Shown: piece after piece, positions 42,629-51,846 of the stretch | How the letters are laid out: each line of letters begins with the position of its first letter | How positions within the stretch are numbered: the first letter of the stretch is position 1 | Assembly: GCA_003247835.1 (NCBI GenBank) | Contig: QJYB01000048.1 | Span: 1 to 64,000, forward strand | Reading direction: 5' to 3' | DNA length: 64,000 nt | Source: Gammaproteobacteria bacterium | GTDB lineage: Bacteria > Pseudomonadota > Gammaproteobacteria > Pseudomonadales > Azotimanducaceae | The notes under the pieces: model-generated | Database searches by the model: none | What the model saw: the letters and a program-made list of their open reading frames with translations, nothing else | Told to the model about the DNA's origin: nothing | Program-made: the position numbers and the translations under genes

Positions 42629-44329
42629 ATGTATCAGGAGCTTCGCGAAGTCTGGAACGAGCTCATCGCCGACGGTAGCCCCTTCGCCATCACAAAGGTG
42701 ACGGTGCGCGGCCAGCAGATCAGAACCTACGCCGCCGCCCCGCCTACCGTGCGGGATCTCTGGCTCGCCTCGGCCGTTCACGGTGAGCGGGATTATCTCG
42801 TCTACGAGGACGAGCGGATCAGCTACACACAGGCACACGCCCAGGTAGCCTCCATCGCCAACTGGCTCCAGGATCAGGGCGTAGGCGTCGGCGACCGGGT
42901 CGCCATCGCCATGCGCAACTATCCGGAGTGGCTGCTCTCCTACTGGGCCATCGCCAGCATCGGCGCCACCGTGGTCGGAGTGAACGCCTGGTGGGTGGGA
43001 CCGGAGCTCGTCTACGGCATGAACGACGCGAAGCCGAAGGTATTCATCGCCGACGTGGAGCGCCTGACCCGGGCCTTCGAGCACGCCGACGAGATGCCGC
43101 CCATGAAGCTGGTCGGCGTGCGCATCCCGGGTGGCTGCCCGGCTGGTGTCACCGAGTGGTCCGAGCTGACGAGCCGCGGCGGCGAAATGCCTGACGCGGA
43201 CATCGACCCGGACAGCGTCGCCTGTATCTTCTACACCTCGGGCACCACGGGTCACCCAAAGGGAGCAGAGCTCACCCACCGCGGCTGCGTCAACAACGCC
43301 ATGAACCTGGGCTTCTGGGCCACCTGCCTGGCTACGCTCAACCAGCGGCTCGGCAAGGCACCACCCGCCGATCCGGATAACGTGCCGGTGGCTGCCGGCC
43401 TGCTCACCACCCCGCTTTTCCACGTCACCGCCAACAACTGCGTCGCCTACGGCACCACCATGGGCGGCGGCAAGCTCGTGCACATGTACAAGTGGGACGC
43501 GGGTGAGGCATTGAAGATCATCGAGCGGGAGAAGATCACCGCGTTCACCGGCGTGCCCACCATGTCCCGGGAGCTGGTCAGCCACCCGGACTTCTCGAAG
43601 TACGACACTTCCTCCCTCGCCTCCGTAGGCGGCGGCGGTGCTCAGGTGCCACCGGATCTGGTGGGCAAGATCGACAGTGCCGTGGCCACCGCGCGCCCGA
43701 ATACGGGCTACGGCATGACGGAGACCTGTGGCGTGATCACCTCCATCTCCGCCGACTTCTTCGTCGACAAGCCCGCCAGCGCGGGACCCGTGCTGCCGAA
43801 TTTCGAGGCGCGTATCGTCGATGCGGAAGGCAACGACGTGCCGACGGGCGGTGTCGGCGAGTTGTGGGTAAAGGGTGCGCCGGTGATCGCCGGCTACCTG
43901 AACCGTCCGGACGCCACCGCCGAGACCATCACCGACGGCTGGCTGCACACGGGCGATATCGCCCGCTTCGACGAGGACGGCTTCCTGTTCATCGTCGATC
44001 GCGCCAAGGACATGGTCATCCGCGGTGGCGAGAACGTCTACTGCGCCGAGGTGGAAAGTGCCCTCTACGAGCATCCGGCCGTGGCCGAGTGCAGCGTCTT
44101 CGGCGTGGCAGACGAGCGCCTGGGAGAGGAAGTGGGTGCAGCCGTCTACCTGAAGCCCGGTGAAAGCCTGGATGCCGAGGCGCTGCGCACCTACTGCCGA
44201 GAGCGGATCTCGGCGCATAAGGTGCCCCGTTATCTGTGGTTCCTCTCCGAACCGTTGCCGCGCAATGCAAACGGCAAGTTCCTGAAGCGGGCGCTGCGCG
44301 ACCAGTTGAATCCGGCGGAGGCTGCCTGA
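42629..44329 (+). CDS. Acyl-CoA synthetase (AMP-forming, class I adenylate-forming)
   Basis: A 566-aa enzyme that activates a carboxylic acid to its CoA thioester through an acyl-AMP. The AMP-binding loop YTSGTTGHPKG lies near residues 203-213, the A5 motif GYGMTE near 367, GWLHTGDIARFDEDGF near 437, the hinge DRAKDMVIRGGENVY and the C-terminal catalytic Lys in RNANGKFLKRAL. Long-chain or aromatic acid specificity is unresolved. Shares a promoter motif with the acyl-CoA dehydrogenase operon, suggesting they act in one catabolic route. Confidence 0.9.
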   Translation: MYQELREVWNELIADGSPFAITKVTVRGQQIRTYAAAPPTVRDLWLASAVHGERDYLVYEDERISYTQAHAQVASIANWLQDQGVGVGDRVAIAMRNYPEWLLSYWAIASIGATVVGVNAWWVGPELVYGMNDAKPKVFIADVERLTRAFEHADEMPPMKLVGVRIPGGCPAGVTEWSELTSRGGEMPDADIDPDSVACIFYTSGTTGHPKGAELTHRGCVNNAMNLGFWATCLATLNQRLGKAPPADPDNVPVAAGLLTTPLFHVTANNCVAYGTTMGGGKLVHMYKWDAGEALKIIEREKITAFTGVPTMSRELVSHPDFSKYDTSSLASVGGGGAQVPPDLVGKIDSAVATARPNTGYGMTETCGVITSISADFFVDKPASAGPVLPNFEARIVDAEGNDVPTGGVGELWVKGAPVIAGYLNRPDATAETITDGWLHTGDIARFDEDGFLFIVDRAKDMVIRGGENVYCAEVESALYEHPAVAECSVFGVADERLGEEVGAAVYLKPGESLDAEALRTYCRERISAHKVPRYLWFLSEPLPRNANGKFLKRALRDQLNPAEAA

Positions 44330-44366
44330 CGATCGAGCAGGCCAGCGCCCGGCGAGCGGCAGGTCG

Positions 44367-46166
44367 ATGAGTTTCCTGTTGGATGCGCTGGTGTTCTTCG
44401 GCGCGGCCATCCTGGTGGTGCCGATCTGTCATCGATTGGGGCTCTCCGTGGTGCTCGGCTACCTGATCGCCGGGGTTGCCATCGGCCCCGACGTGCTCGG
44501 ACTGATCGGCGAGCAGCAGGAAGCTGATGAGGTGCTGCACTTCGCCGAGCTCGGTGTGGTGCTGCTGCTCTTCATCATCGGCCTCGAGCTGCAGCCGCGA
44601 CGCCTCTGGGTGATGCGCCGGTTCGTGTTCGGGCTCGGCAGCCTGCAGATCGGTGTCACGACACTGGGGATCGGCGGGCTCATCGCCGTACTGTTCGGCT
44701 TCGGCTGGCAGCCGAGCGCCCTGCTCGGCTTCGCGCTCGCGCTGTCGAGCACCGCGTTCGTACTGCAGCTGCTCGCCGAACGGAAGACGCTCAACCAGCC
44801 GCACGGCCGTGCGGCCTTCGGGGCGCTGCTCATGCAGGACGTGGCCGTCATTCCCGCCATCGCGGTGCTCGACGTGATCAACCCGAACACCACCTCAACG
44901 GGCAGTCGCGAAGACGTGCTGCTCATCGCGCTGGTGGTGGCCGGGCTGTTCGGCGCCCGCCTGGCCCTGCGGCCGCTGCTCCGGTTCGTCGCCGGCACCG
45001 GCATTCACGAGCTCTTCACTGCCGCCGGTCTGGCCCTGGTGGTCGGCGCCGCGCTGACCATGCAGTCCATCGGTCTGTCCATGGGTCTCGGTGCCTTCAT
45101 CGCCGGCATGATGGTTGCCGATTCAGAGTACCGGCATCAGCTCGAAACGGACGTGGCACCGTTCAAGGGCCTGCTGCTGGGGCTCTTCTTCATGGCGGTC
45201 GGAATGTCTGCGGATCTCGATCTGCTGCTCGACGAGCCGCTCGTGGTGCTGGGCCTGACTGCGCTGCTCATGCTGGCGAAATCCGTGCTGCTCTATCCGC
45301 TCGCCCGGCTGGTAAGGCTCGACCACGCCGAGGCGATCCGGACGTCGGCCGTTCTGTCACAGGGCGGCGAATTCGGCTTCGTGCTCCTGACCACGGCGAT
45401 GCTGGCTCAGGTCATCGACAGCCGGACCGCAGACCTGGCCGTGCTGGTCATCACGGCGTCCATGATGCTCACACCGGCCTATACTGCGGCCCTCGAACGG
45501 CTGCTCCACCGCAGGCGGGCGTCGCTGCCGTTCGACACCATCGTCGACGAGCCGGAGAATCCGGTGGTCATCGCCGGTTTCGGACGCGTAGGTCAGATCA
45601 TCGGCCGGATCCTGTCCATGCGGCACATCCCGTTCACCGCCCTGGAATCGAGCTCGGCTCAGGTGGAGTTCGTCCGTCAGTTCGGCAACCGGATCTACTA
45701 CGGCGACCCCTCCAACGTCGAGCTGCTGCGCTCGGCACACATCGAACAGGCGAAGGTGCTCATCATCGCCGTGGACGATGACGAGGCGGCCGTGCGCATG
45801 GCACGTTCGGTAAAGGCGCACTACCCGGGGGTGAAGATATTCGCCCGAGCCCGGAACCGGCGCCACGAGATACAGCTGAGGGACGTCGGGGTGGATTTCG
45901 TGATCCGCGAGACCCTGGGCTCGAGCCTCATCATGGGCGGCGAGGTGCTCGAGTCGCTGGGTCTGGCGCCTGCCGAGGCCGCGGAGGCGATCGACGTGTT
46001 CCGCGTCCACGACGAACGCACGCTCGCCCAGCAGATGGCGGTGTATCACGACGACGAGGCCTTCCGGCAGACGGCCATTGCCGCGGCACGGGAGCTCGAA
46101 GAGCTGTTCAACGCCGACGCAGCATCCGTTCGATCGGCACGGACGGACGCGCCGGCGGACGGCTAA
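44367..46166 (+). CDS. Monovalent cation:proton antiporter-2 (CPA2, KefB/KefC-like)
   Basis: A 599-aa inner-membrane protein. About twelve TM helices span residues 1-385, with the CPA2 motifs [27 protein letters not shown], and [20 protein letters not shown] cytosolic TrkA-N (RCK) domain begins at [16 protein letters not shown] (~395-510) and binds NAD or glutathione adducts. Role: K+/H+ exchange, often in electrophile protection. KefB and KefC cannot be separated by eye. Its stop overlaps that of thrS by 4 bp. Confidence 0.88.
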   Translation: MSFLLDALVFFGAAILVVPICHRLGLSVVLGYLIAGVAIGPDVLGLIGEQQEADEVLHFAELGVVLLLFIIGLELQPRRLWVMRRFVFGLGSLQIGVTTLGIGGLIAVLFGFGWQPSALLGFALALSSTAFVLQLLAERKTLNQPHGRAAFGALLMQDVAVIPAIAVLDVINPNTTSTGSREDVLLIALVVAGLFGARLALRPLLRFVAGTGIHELFTAAGLALVVGAALTMQSIGLSMGLGAFIAGMMVADSEYRHQLETDVAPFKGLLLGLFFMAVGMSADLDLLLDEPLVVLGLTALLMLAKSVLLYPLARLVRLDHAEAIRTSAVLSQGGEFGFVLLTTAMLAQVIDSRTADLAVLVITASMMLTPAYTAALERLLHRRRASLPFDTIVDEPENPVVIAGFGRVGQIIGRILSMRHIPFTALESSSAQVEFVRQFGNRIYYGDPSNVELLRSAHIEQAKVLIIAVDDDEAAVRMARSVKAHYPGVKIFARARNRRHEIQLRDVGVDFVIRETLGSSLIMGGEVLESLGLAPAEAAEAIDVFRVHDERTLAQQMAVYHDDEAFRQTAIAAARELEELFNADAASVRSARTDAPADG

Positions 46167-48088
46167 GCTGCCCTCTCCAGTGGTGAACGTGCCTCGTCGG
46201 TGAGCGCGGCTACGGCGTCGTCCAGTGAAAGTATCTCCTGAGCCTTACCACCGAGCCGACGCAGCGCCACGGTACGCTCCTCAGCCTCGCGCCTGCCCAC
46301 CACCAGAATCAGCGGCACCTTGGTGACGCTGTGCTCGCGGATCTTGTAGGAGATCTTCTCGTTCCTGAGGTCCAGCTCGGAGCGAAGCCCGGCTCGGGTC
46401 AGCACCGCCTGCACCTCGCGCGCGTAATCGTCGGCCTCATCCGTGATGGTGGCCACCACCACCTGCAGCGGCGCCAGCCAGAGCGGGAAATGGCCGGCGT
46501 AGTGCTCGATCAGAATGCCGCAGAACCGCTCCAGCGAGCCGAACAGAGCCCGGTGGATCATCACCGGCGTCTTGCGCTCACCATCCGCATCCACGTAGGT
46601 GGCACCCAGCCGGCCGGGCATGTTGAGGTCCACCTGCACGGTGCCGCACTGCCAGTCCCGGCCGATGGCGTCGCGCAGCACGAACTCGAGCTTGGGCCCG
46701 TAGAAAGCACCCTCTCCGGGATTCAGCTCGTACTCCACCTGCATCTCGTTGAGGGCCTTCAGCAGGGCCGCTTCGGCGTGGTCCCAGACCTCGTCCGATC
46801 CCACCCGCTGCTCGGGTCGGTCCGCATACTTGACCCGCACCTCGTCGAAGCCGAAGTCGTGATAGATCTGATGGATCAGCCGCGACGCCTTCAGGCACTC
46901 CTCTGTGATCTGCTCGTCGGTGCAGAAGATGTGCGCGTCGTCCTGAGTGAACGCCCGTACCCGCATCAGGCCGTGCAGGGCGCCGGACGGCTCATAGCGA
47001 TGCACCTTGCCGAACTCCGCCAGATAGAACGGCAGATCGCGGTAACTCTTGATCCCCTGCTTGAACACCTGGATGTGTCCAGGACAGTTCATGGGCTTCA
47101 CTGCAAAGACCCGTTCGTCCGGCGTCTGGGTGAGGTACATGTTCTCACCGAACTTTTCGGCATGGCCCGACTTCTGCCAGAGCGAGCGATCGAGAATCTC
47201 CGGCGTGTTCACCTCCTGATAGCCGGCCTGGATCTGCTTCCTGCGCATGTAGTCGATCATCTGCTGGAACAGCGTCCAGCCATGGGGGTGCCAGAACACA
47301 GCACCCGGCCCTTCCTCCTGCAGATGGAAGAGATCCAGCTCCCGGCCGAGCCGGCGGTGATCGCGCTTCTCCGCCTCTTCCAGCCGCTGCAGATAGTCCT
47401 TGAGGTCCTTCTCGTTCGCCCACGCGGTGCCGTAGATGCGCCGCAGCATCTCGTTGTTGGAGTCGCCACGCCAGTAGGCGCCTGCCAGTGACATGAGCTT
47501 GAACGCGTTGCCGAGCTTGCCGGTGGAAGGCAGGTGCGGCCCGCGACACAGATCGATGAAGCCGCCCTGCCGGTAAAGGCCGACCTCCTCCCCATCCGGG
47601 ATGGAGGCGATGATCTCCGCCTTGTAGAACTCGCCCTGGGACTTGAAGAACTCGACGGCCTCCTCCCGGTCCCACACCTCGCGGCGGATCTCCTCGTCAC
47701 GGGCCACGATCTCCCGCATGCGCGCCTCGATGACTACGAGGTCGTCGGGCGTGAACGGCTCCTCCCGGGAGAAGTCGTAGTAGAAGCCGTTCTCGATGGT
47801 CGGGCCGATGGTGACCTGAGTCTCCGGAAAGAGCTCCTTCACCGCTTCGGCCAGGATATGGGCCGCATCGTGACGCAGCAGGTCCACACCTTCGGGCATC
47901 TTCGCGGTGACGATCTCGACGGTGGCGTCGTGCTCGATGGGCAGATAGACGTCCTTCAGCACACCGTCCACCTTCACGGCGAGGGCGGCCTTGGCCAGCG
48001 ACCTGGAGATATCCGCGGCCACGTCGGTGCCGGTCACAGGTCCCTCGAAGGACCGGACCGAACCATCGGGTAGCTTGATATTCACCAT
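46163..48088 (-). CDS. thrS: Threonyl-tRNA synthetase
   Basis: A 641-aa class II synthetase that charges tRNA(Thr). Order: TGS domain (1-62), editing/SAD domain with [10 protein letters not shown] (~73-82), catalytic core with [36 protein letters not shown] (motif 2) and [21 protein letters not shown] (motif 3), and the anticodon-binding domain (~540-640) ending LGGKAQE. Normal length. It is not followed by infC/rpmI/rplT, the usual gammaproteobacterial neighbours; the next gene is convergent. Confidence 0.96.
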   Translation of the reverse strand: MVNIKLPDGSVRSFEGPVTGTDVAADISRSLAKAALAVKVDGVLKDVYLPIEHDATVEIVTAKMPEGVDLLRHDAAHILAEAVKELFPETQVTIGPTIENGFYYDFSREEPFTPDDLVVIEARMREIVARDEEIRREVWDREEAVEFFKSQGEFYKAEIIASIPDGEEVGLYRQGGFIDLCRGPHLPSTGKLGNAFKLMSLAGAYWRGDSNNEMLRRIYGTAWANEKDLKDYLQRLEEAEKRDHRRLGRELDLFHLQEEGPGAVFWHPHGWTLFQQMIDYMRRKQIQAGYQEVNTPEILDRSLWQKSGHAEKFGENMYLTQTPDERVFAVKPMNCPGHIQVFKQGIKSYRDLPFYLAEFGKVHRYEPSGALHGLMRVRAFTQDDAHIFCTDEQITEECLKASRLIHQIYHDFGFDEVRVKYADRPEQRVGSDEVWDHAEAALLKALNEMQVEYELNPGEGAFYGPKLEFVLRDAIGRDWQCGTVQVDLNMPGRLGATYVDADGERKTPVMIHRALFGSLERFCGILIEHYAGHFPLWLAPLQVVVATITDEADDYAREVQAVLTRAGLRSELDLRNEKISYKIREHSVTKVPLILVVGRREAEERTVALRRLGGKAQEILSLDDAVAALTDEARSPLERAA

Positions 48089-48189
48089 TTTCCTGTACCT
48101 GCTTTGCCGCCAGAGGCCGTAAAAACGCGCGATTGTGCCACCGACGCCCGATCCGGTCGACCGCGCGGCACGAATGGCCTGGCAGATGA

Positions 48190-48216
48190 CTTGAAAAACC
48201 GGCCACCGCCCCTACT
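48190..48216 (+). promoter_or_regulatory. Sigma32-type heat-shock promoter upstream of hsp20
   Basis: CTTGAAA (48190-48196), a 12-nt spacer and CCCCTACT (48209-48216) match the sigma32 (RpoH) consensus CTTGAAA-N(11-16)-CCCCATNT with one mismatch in the -35/-10 pair. It lies 114 nt upstream of the hsp20 ATG, giving a leader of roughly 100 nt. In this G+C-rich genome such a match directly before a small heat-shock gene is unlikely to be chance. Confidence 0.75.
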
Positions 48217-48259
48217 TTTTCCACCACGGGTGCTGGGAGCGTGTGCTTCCGCCCGACGT

Positions 48260-48332
48260 CTCCATCTGTGGAGCAATTTTTATTCAGAACTTTTTAATCA
48301 GAATCGTTATGAATGGAGGTTGTTTTATTATG
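48260..48332 (+). promoter_or_regulatory. Possible RNA thermometer in the hsp20 leader
   Basis: CTCCAT (48260-48265) is complementary to ATGGAG (48313-48318), which contains the ribosome binding site of hsp20 (GGAGG, 48315-48319). The same CTCCA can instead pair locally with TGGAG (48269-48273). The intervening leader is strongly A/U-rich. A temperature-dependent switch between the two pairings would expose or hide the ribosome site, as in ROSE or fourU thermometers. This is inferred from base pairing only. Confidence 0.35.
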
Positions 48333-48794
48333 GCAACGTTTGACATCACCCCACTGTTCCGGACCGGCACTGTCAGCTTCGACAGGGCCTGGGATCAGCT
48401 AAACACCGCTCTCCACCTCGACGGCTCCGGTTACCCGGCCTACAACATCCTGCGGCTGGCTGACGACGAATTCCGGATCAGCCTTGCGGTACCGGGGTTC
48501 ACGGAAGCGGAGATCAGCGTGGAGACACGCGAAGGCGCGGTCTGGGTCAAAGGGGAGCGGGCCGTGGACCCGAACCACAACCAGTACCTTTACCGCGGTA
48601 TCCATGCGCAGGCCTTTCAGCGCACGTTCCAGCTGCCCGAGCATGTCCGGGTAAGCGGTGCGCGGCTCGAGTCCGGGATGCTGCATATCGACATGGTGCG
48701 CGAGCTGCCCGACGCGCTGCGCCCGCACAAGATCCAGGTCACCCGTGGCGACACCTCCCGCCCGACGCTGGAGGACGCCTCGAAAGCGGCCTGA
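48330..48794 (+). CDS. Hsp20/alpha-crystallin family small heat shock protein (IbpA-like)
   Basis: A 154-aa ATP-independent holdase chaperone that binds unfolding proteins. The N terminus MATFDITPLFRTGTVSFDRAWDQL is typical of IbpA-like proteins; the alpha-crystallin core includes YPAYNILRLADDEFRISLAVPGF, REGAVWVKGERA, the conserved YLYRGIHAQAFQRTFQLPEHV, and LESGMLHIDMVRELP. ATG 48330 has GGAGG at the right distance; the frame from 48243 is leader sequence. Controlled by a sigma32 promoter. Convergent with DUF885. Confidence 0.92.
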   Translation: MATFDITPLFRTGTVSFDRAWDQLNTALHLDGSGYPAYNILRLADDEFRISLAVPGFTEAEISVETREGAVWVKGERAVDPNHNQYLYRGIHAQAFQRTFQLPEHVRVSGARLESGMLHIDMVRELPDALRPHKIQVTRGDTSRPTLEDASKAA

Positions 48795-48803
48795 CCACCC
48801 GCG

Positions 48804-50675
48804 CTAGCGGCGGTCCGGCGACCCTGCCGGACCGCCGGCAATCCAGCGGTCCACCTTGCGTTCGAGCAACCCTAGCGGCAGCGGGCCGCTGCCGAGCACC
48901 AGATCGTGGAACGCGCGCAGATCGAACCGGGTACCCAGGGCCGCTTCCGCACGGGCACGCAGCTCGCGGTACTTGAGCATGCCGATCATGTAGGCAGTGG
49001 CCTGACCCGGATCGGTGAGGTAGCGGCGTACCTCCGCACGGGCCTGGCCCTCCGTGATCATGGAGTTGGCGAGCATGTAGTTCACGGCCTGCTGCTCCGA
49101 CCAGCCCATGGCGTGCAGACCCGTATCGACCACCAGGCGGATGGCACGGAACAGCTCGTTGAACAGCCGGCCGACCTCGGAAAGTGGGTCCTGATAGGTC
49201 CCCGGCATCTCCTTCGCCACCCCTTCCGCGTAGAGCGCCCAGCCTTCCGTTGCGGCGGTGATCCTGGCCCGTTTGCGGAACTCGGGTACACCTTCGAGCT
49301 CATTGGCTATGGCGAGCTGCAGGTGGTGACCGGGCAGGCCTTCGTGATAGGCCGTGGCTTCCAGCTCCCAGCGCGGCATGGCCGTCATGTCGATCAGGTG
49401 CGCGTAGTACACGCCCGGACGGGAGCCGTCCGGCGAGCTCATGTTGTAATGCTGGGCGGCACCCGGCTGCTCCCGGTAGGGCTCGACCCTTTTTACGACC
49501 AGATCCGCCTTCGGCAGCAGGCCGAAGAATGCCGGCAGCTGGACTTTGATGTTCTCGAGCACGGCGGTGGACTCGTCGAGATAAGCCTGTCGGCCTTCAT
49601 CCGTGTTCGGGAAGTAGAGGGCGGGGTCGTCCTTGTCGTCGCGCAGCCAGGAGAAGAAAGCATCGCGACTTCCTTCGAATCCCAGCGCCTGCTTGAGCGC
49701 ATCGAAGGCCTCGTGCAGGCGCGCCACCTGCTCGAGACCGATCGCATGGATCTGCTCTGCGGTCAGATCGGTCGTCGTGTTGTAGGCCAGTCGCTCCCGG
49801 TAGTAGGCAACGCCGTCCGGCAACCGGCTGGCACCTACGGCAGGATCCGGCGCGTTCGGCCGGTCGATGTCGAGCCACTCGAGCAGGGAGCGTTGCGCCG
49901 GCCCCCAGTCATCGAGCAGCGCCGCACGGCCTTCCTCGAGATAGGCCTGCGCCGCATCCGCGTCGAGCAACCCGTCCTCCTGCAGCCGCGCTACTTCGGA
50001 CTTGAAGTCAGCCCAGATCGGATTGTCCGTACCGGAGTCGTCGAACGGTGCGCCGCTCACGACGGCGCGGGTCTCCCGGGTGACGATGTCGAAAGCGAAG
50101 TACGGCGGGTGCACGCCCCGGTCCGCGTAGAGGCGGGCCCGGTCGATGAGCTGCAGCAGCACGCGCGACGACTCGCGGATGCGGCTGACGTAGTTCGCGA
50201 GATCCGACTCGTCGTCCACCTGGTGCCAGGCGATGATCAGCTGCGGCAGCATCCGATTCAGAGCGGTCGTGCCCTGATGAAACAGGTAGACGTCCGTCCG
50301 GAATCTGTCCGCCGCGGCAGCACGATCCGCGAGGTAGAGCCAGAGGTCATAGGACTCCTGCGCCTCGGGGGTGAGCACGTCGTAGTCGAACTGATCGACC
50401 AGCTCGGCGGCCGTCTGCTGCTGCCAGGCGATCACGCGGTTCAGACCGGCCTCGGAAAAATCGCCTACCTCACCATAGTCGGCGTCCTTGATGCCGTAGA
50501 AGGCCTTGCGCCAGGGAAAGAAATGCAGCTCCTCGGCGTAGCGGTCGTCGAGCCATTCGGTGAGCCGTGCGGACTCGGCTTGCGGATCCGGCTCGATCGC
50601 TACCGGTGTGGCGGTTTCCCTGCCGCAGCCGGCGAGCCAGGCGCAGAACAGACAGGCAGTGATCAGGCGCAGCAT
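48804..50675 (-). CDS. DUF885 family lipoprotein (predicted metalloprotease-like)
   Basis: A 623-aa lipoprotein (lipobox LAGC17). The DUF885 fold is related to M32/M3-type metallopeptidases: the conserved TAYHEGLPGHHLQLAIANEL contains the HExxxGHH zinc-binding motif and a later E in ATEGWALYAEGVAKEM. Conserved YRERLAYNTTTDLTAEQIHAIG and PGVYYAHLID also match the family. Likely a periplasmic peptidase. ATG 50675 is preceded by GGGGAGGAGG, so the longer frame (50729) is rejected. Followed upstream by the DJ-1/PfpI gene, same strand. Confidence 0.85.
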   Translation of the reverse strand: MLRLITACLFCAWLAGCGRETATPVAIEPDPQAESARLTEWLDDRYAEELHFFPWRKAFYGIKDADYGEVGDFSEAGLNRVIAWQQQTAAELVDQFDYDVLTPEAQESYDLWLYLADRAAAADRFRTDVYLFHQGTTALNRMLPQLIIAWHQVDDESDLANYVSRIRESSRVLLQLIDRARLYADRGVHPPYFAFDIVTRETRAVVSGAPFDDSGTDNPIWADFKSEVARLQEDGLLDADAAQAYLEEGRAALLDDWGPAQRSLLEWLDIDRPNAPDPAVGASRLPDGVAYYRERLAYNTTTDLTAEQIHAIGLEQVARLHEAFDALKQALGFEGSRDAFFSWLRDDKDDPALYFPNTDEGRQAYLDESTAVLENIKVQLPAFFGLLPKADLVVKRVEPYREQPGAAQHYNMSSPDGSRPGVYYAHLIDMTAMPRWELEATAYHEGLPGHHLQLAIANELEGVPEFRKRARITAATEGWALYAEGVAKEMPGTYQDPLSEVGRLFNELFRAIRLVVDTGLHAMGWSEQQAVNYMLANSMITEGQARAEVRRYLTDPGQATAYMIGMLKYRELRARAEAALGTRFDLRAFHDLVLGSGPLPLGLLERKVDRWIAGGPAGSPDRR

Positions 50676-50707
50676 GGTTCCTCCTCCCCTCGGGCTCAGT
50701 TCTTGGC

Positions 50708-51292
50708 TCAGGTCGCCTCCTCGGCCCAAGGATATTCCATCTGCCGGGCCGTCCGCCGCGCAAGCTCAGGATCGGCAAGCCGTGAAACCAGATACAGGCT
50801 CATGTCGATCCCCGCAGCGATGCCGGCCGACGTGATCCGGTTGCCGTCTTCCACCCAGCGTGTGTTCTCGATGACGTGCAGCAACGGGAAGCTCCGGCGC
50901 AGCTCCGGAACATCCGCCCAGTGCGTGGTCACCCGGCGCCCGTCGAGCAGTCCGGCCCCGGCGAGCAGAAAGGCGCCCGTGCACACGGAGGTCACCCATA
51001 CGGCACTTACGGCCTGACGCGCAATCCAGTCGATGATGACGCGCTTGTCGAGCTCCGCCGTGTGCACACCGCCCGGCACCACGAGCACGTCGATGGCCGG
51101 GTGGTCGGTGATGGCATGGTGCGCCAGCACCTGGAAGCCGTTGCGTGCCACGACACACCCACCGGTTTCACCGACCAGGAAGACGGCAAGACCCAGGGCG
51201 GGCTCGAGCCGGGCCGCGGTGGAGAACACCTCGAACGGCCCGGCGAAGTCGAGCACCTCGACCTCATCGTAGATGTAGATGCCGACGTTCAT
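50708..51292 (-). CDS. DJ-1/PfpI family protein
   Basis: A 194-aa class I glutamine-amidotransferase-like protein. The nucleophile elbow SVCTGAFLLA has Cys104 and the N terminus GIYIYDEVEVLDFAGPFEVFSTAARL matches the isonitrile-hydratase/transcription-factor-like branch of DJ-1/PfpI; HWAD near 124-127 supplies a conserved His. Possible roles are isonitrile hydration, glyoxalase or chaperone-type activity; none can be chosen. ATG 51292 is used. On the same strand as DUF885, 32 nt before it. Confidence 0.85.
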   Translation of the reverse strand: MNVGIYIYDEVEVLDFAGPFEVFSTAARLEPALGLAVFLVGETGGCVVARNGFQVLAHHAITDHPAIDVLVVPGGVHTAELDKRVIIDWIARQAVSAVWVTSVCTGAFLLAGAGLLDGRRVTTHWADVPELRRSFPLLHVIENTRWVEDGNRITSAGIAAGIDMSLYLVSRLADPELARRTARQMEYPWAEEAT

Positions 51293-51333
51293 GAGATCCG
51301 GTCCGCAACCGTCTTGAGAACGCCGCTACCCCA

Positions 51334-51837
51334 TCAGCCGTCCAGCGTCTTGTTCCACGCCACGATACGGTCGGCCTGCGCCTCGAGCAGCGGGCCCGTG
51401 TCGCCCTCGATGGTGATGCTGGTGATGGTGTCACCCTGCTTCACCGCATTGACCACCGCCTGATCCGCGTCCCCTTCCACCTCGCCGAAGATGGTGTGCT
51501 TACCGTCCAGCCACGGCGTCGGCACGTGCGTGATGAAGAACTGAGAGCCGTTGGTGCCCGGCCCCGCGTTCGCCATGGACAGCTTGCCCGGGGTCGAGTG
51601 CTTGAGCGACGGGTCGCACTCGTCCTCGAACTTGTAGCCGGGGCCACCCGTACCGTTACCGCGGGGACAACCGCCCTGGATCATGAAATCGGCGATCACC
51701 CGGTGGAACTTGAGCCCGTCGTAGAATCCCCGGTTAGCGAGGTTGACGAAGTTGGCGACCGTGACGGGCGCCTTTTCCGGCAGCAGGTGCACACGGATGG
51801 TGCCACGACTGGTTTCAATGATGGCGTTGATGCTCAT
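51334..51837 (-). CDS. ppiB: Peptidyl-prolyl cis-trans isomerase (cyclophilin type)
   Basis: A 167-aa cytoplasmic cyclophilin without signal peptide. The active-site block [13 protein letters not shown] (catalytic Arg and neighbouring Phe/Gln), then [17 protein letters not shown] and [12 protein letters not shown], is complete. It accelerates proline isomerisation during folding. Length matches PpiB (~165). It lies 9 nt downstream of the LLM flavin oxidoreductase gene on the same strand, so the two may be co-transcribed. Confidence 0.92.
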   Translation of the reverse strand: MSINAIIETSRGTIRVHLLPEKAPVTVANFVNLANRGFYDGLKFHRVIADFMIQGGCPRGNGTGGPGYKFEDECDPSLKHSTPGKLSMANAGPGTNGSQFFITHVPTPWLDGKHTIFGEVEGDADQAVVNAVKQGDTITSITIEGDTGPLLEAQADRIVAWNKTLDG

Positions 51838-51846
51838 GTCTGTTCC

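Noticed and set aside
42581-44410. 609-aa minus-strand frame
   Set aside because: Antisense shadow of the acyl-CoA synthetase gene, which has all expected motifs.
48906-51017. 703-aa plus-strand frame
   Set aside because: Antisense shadow of the DUF885 and DJ-1/PfpI genes.
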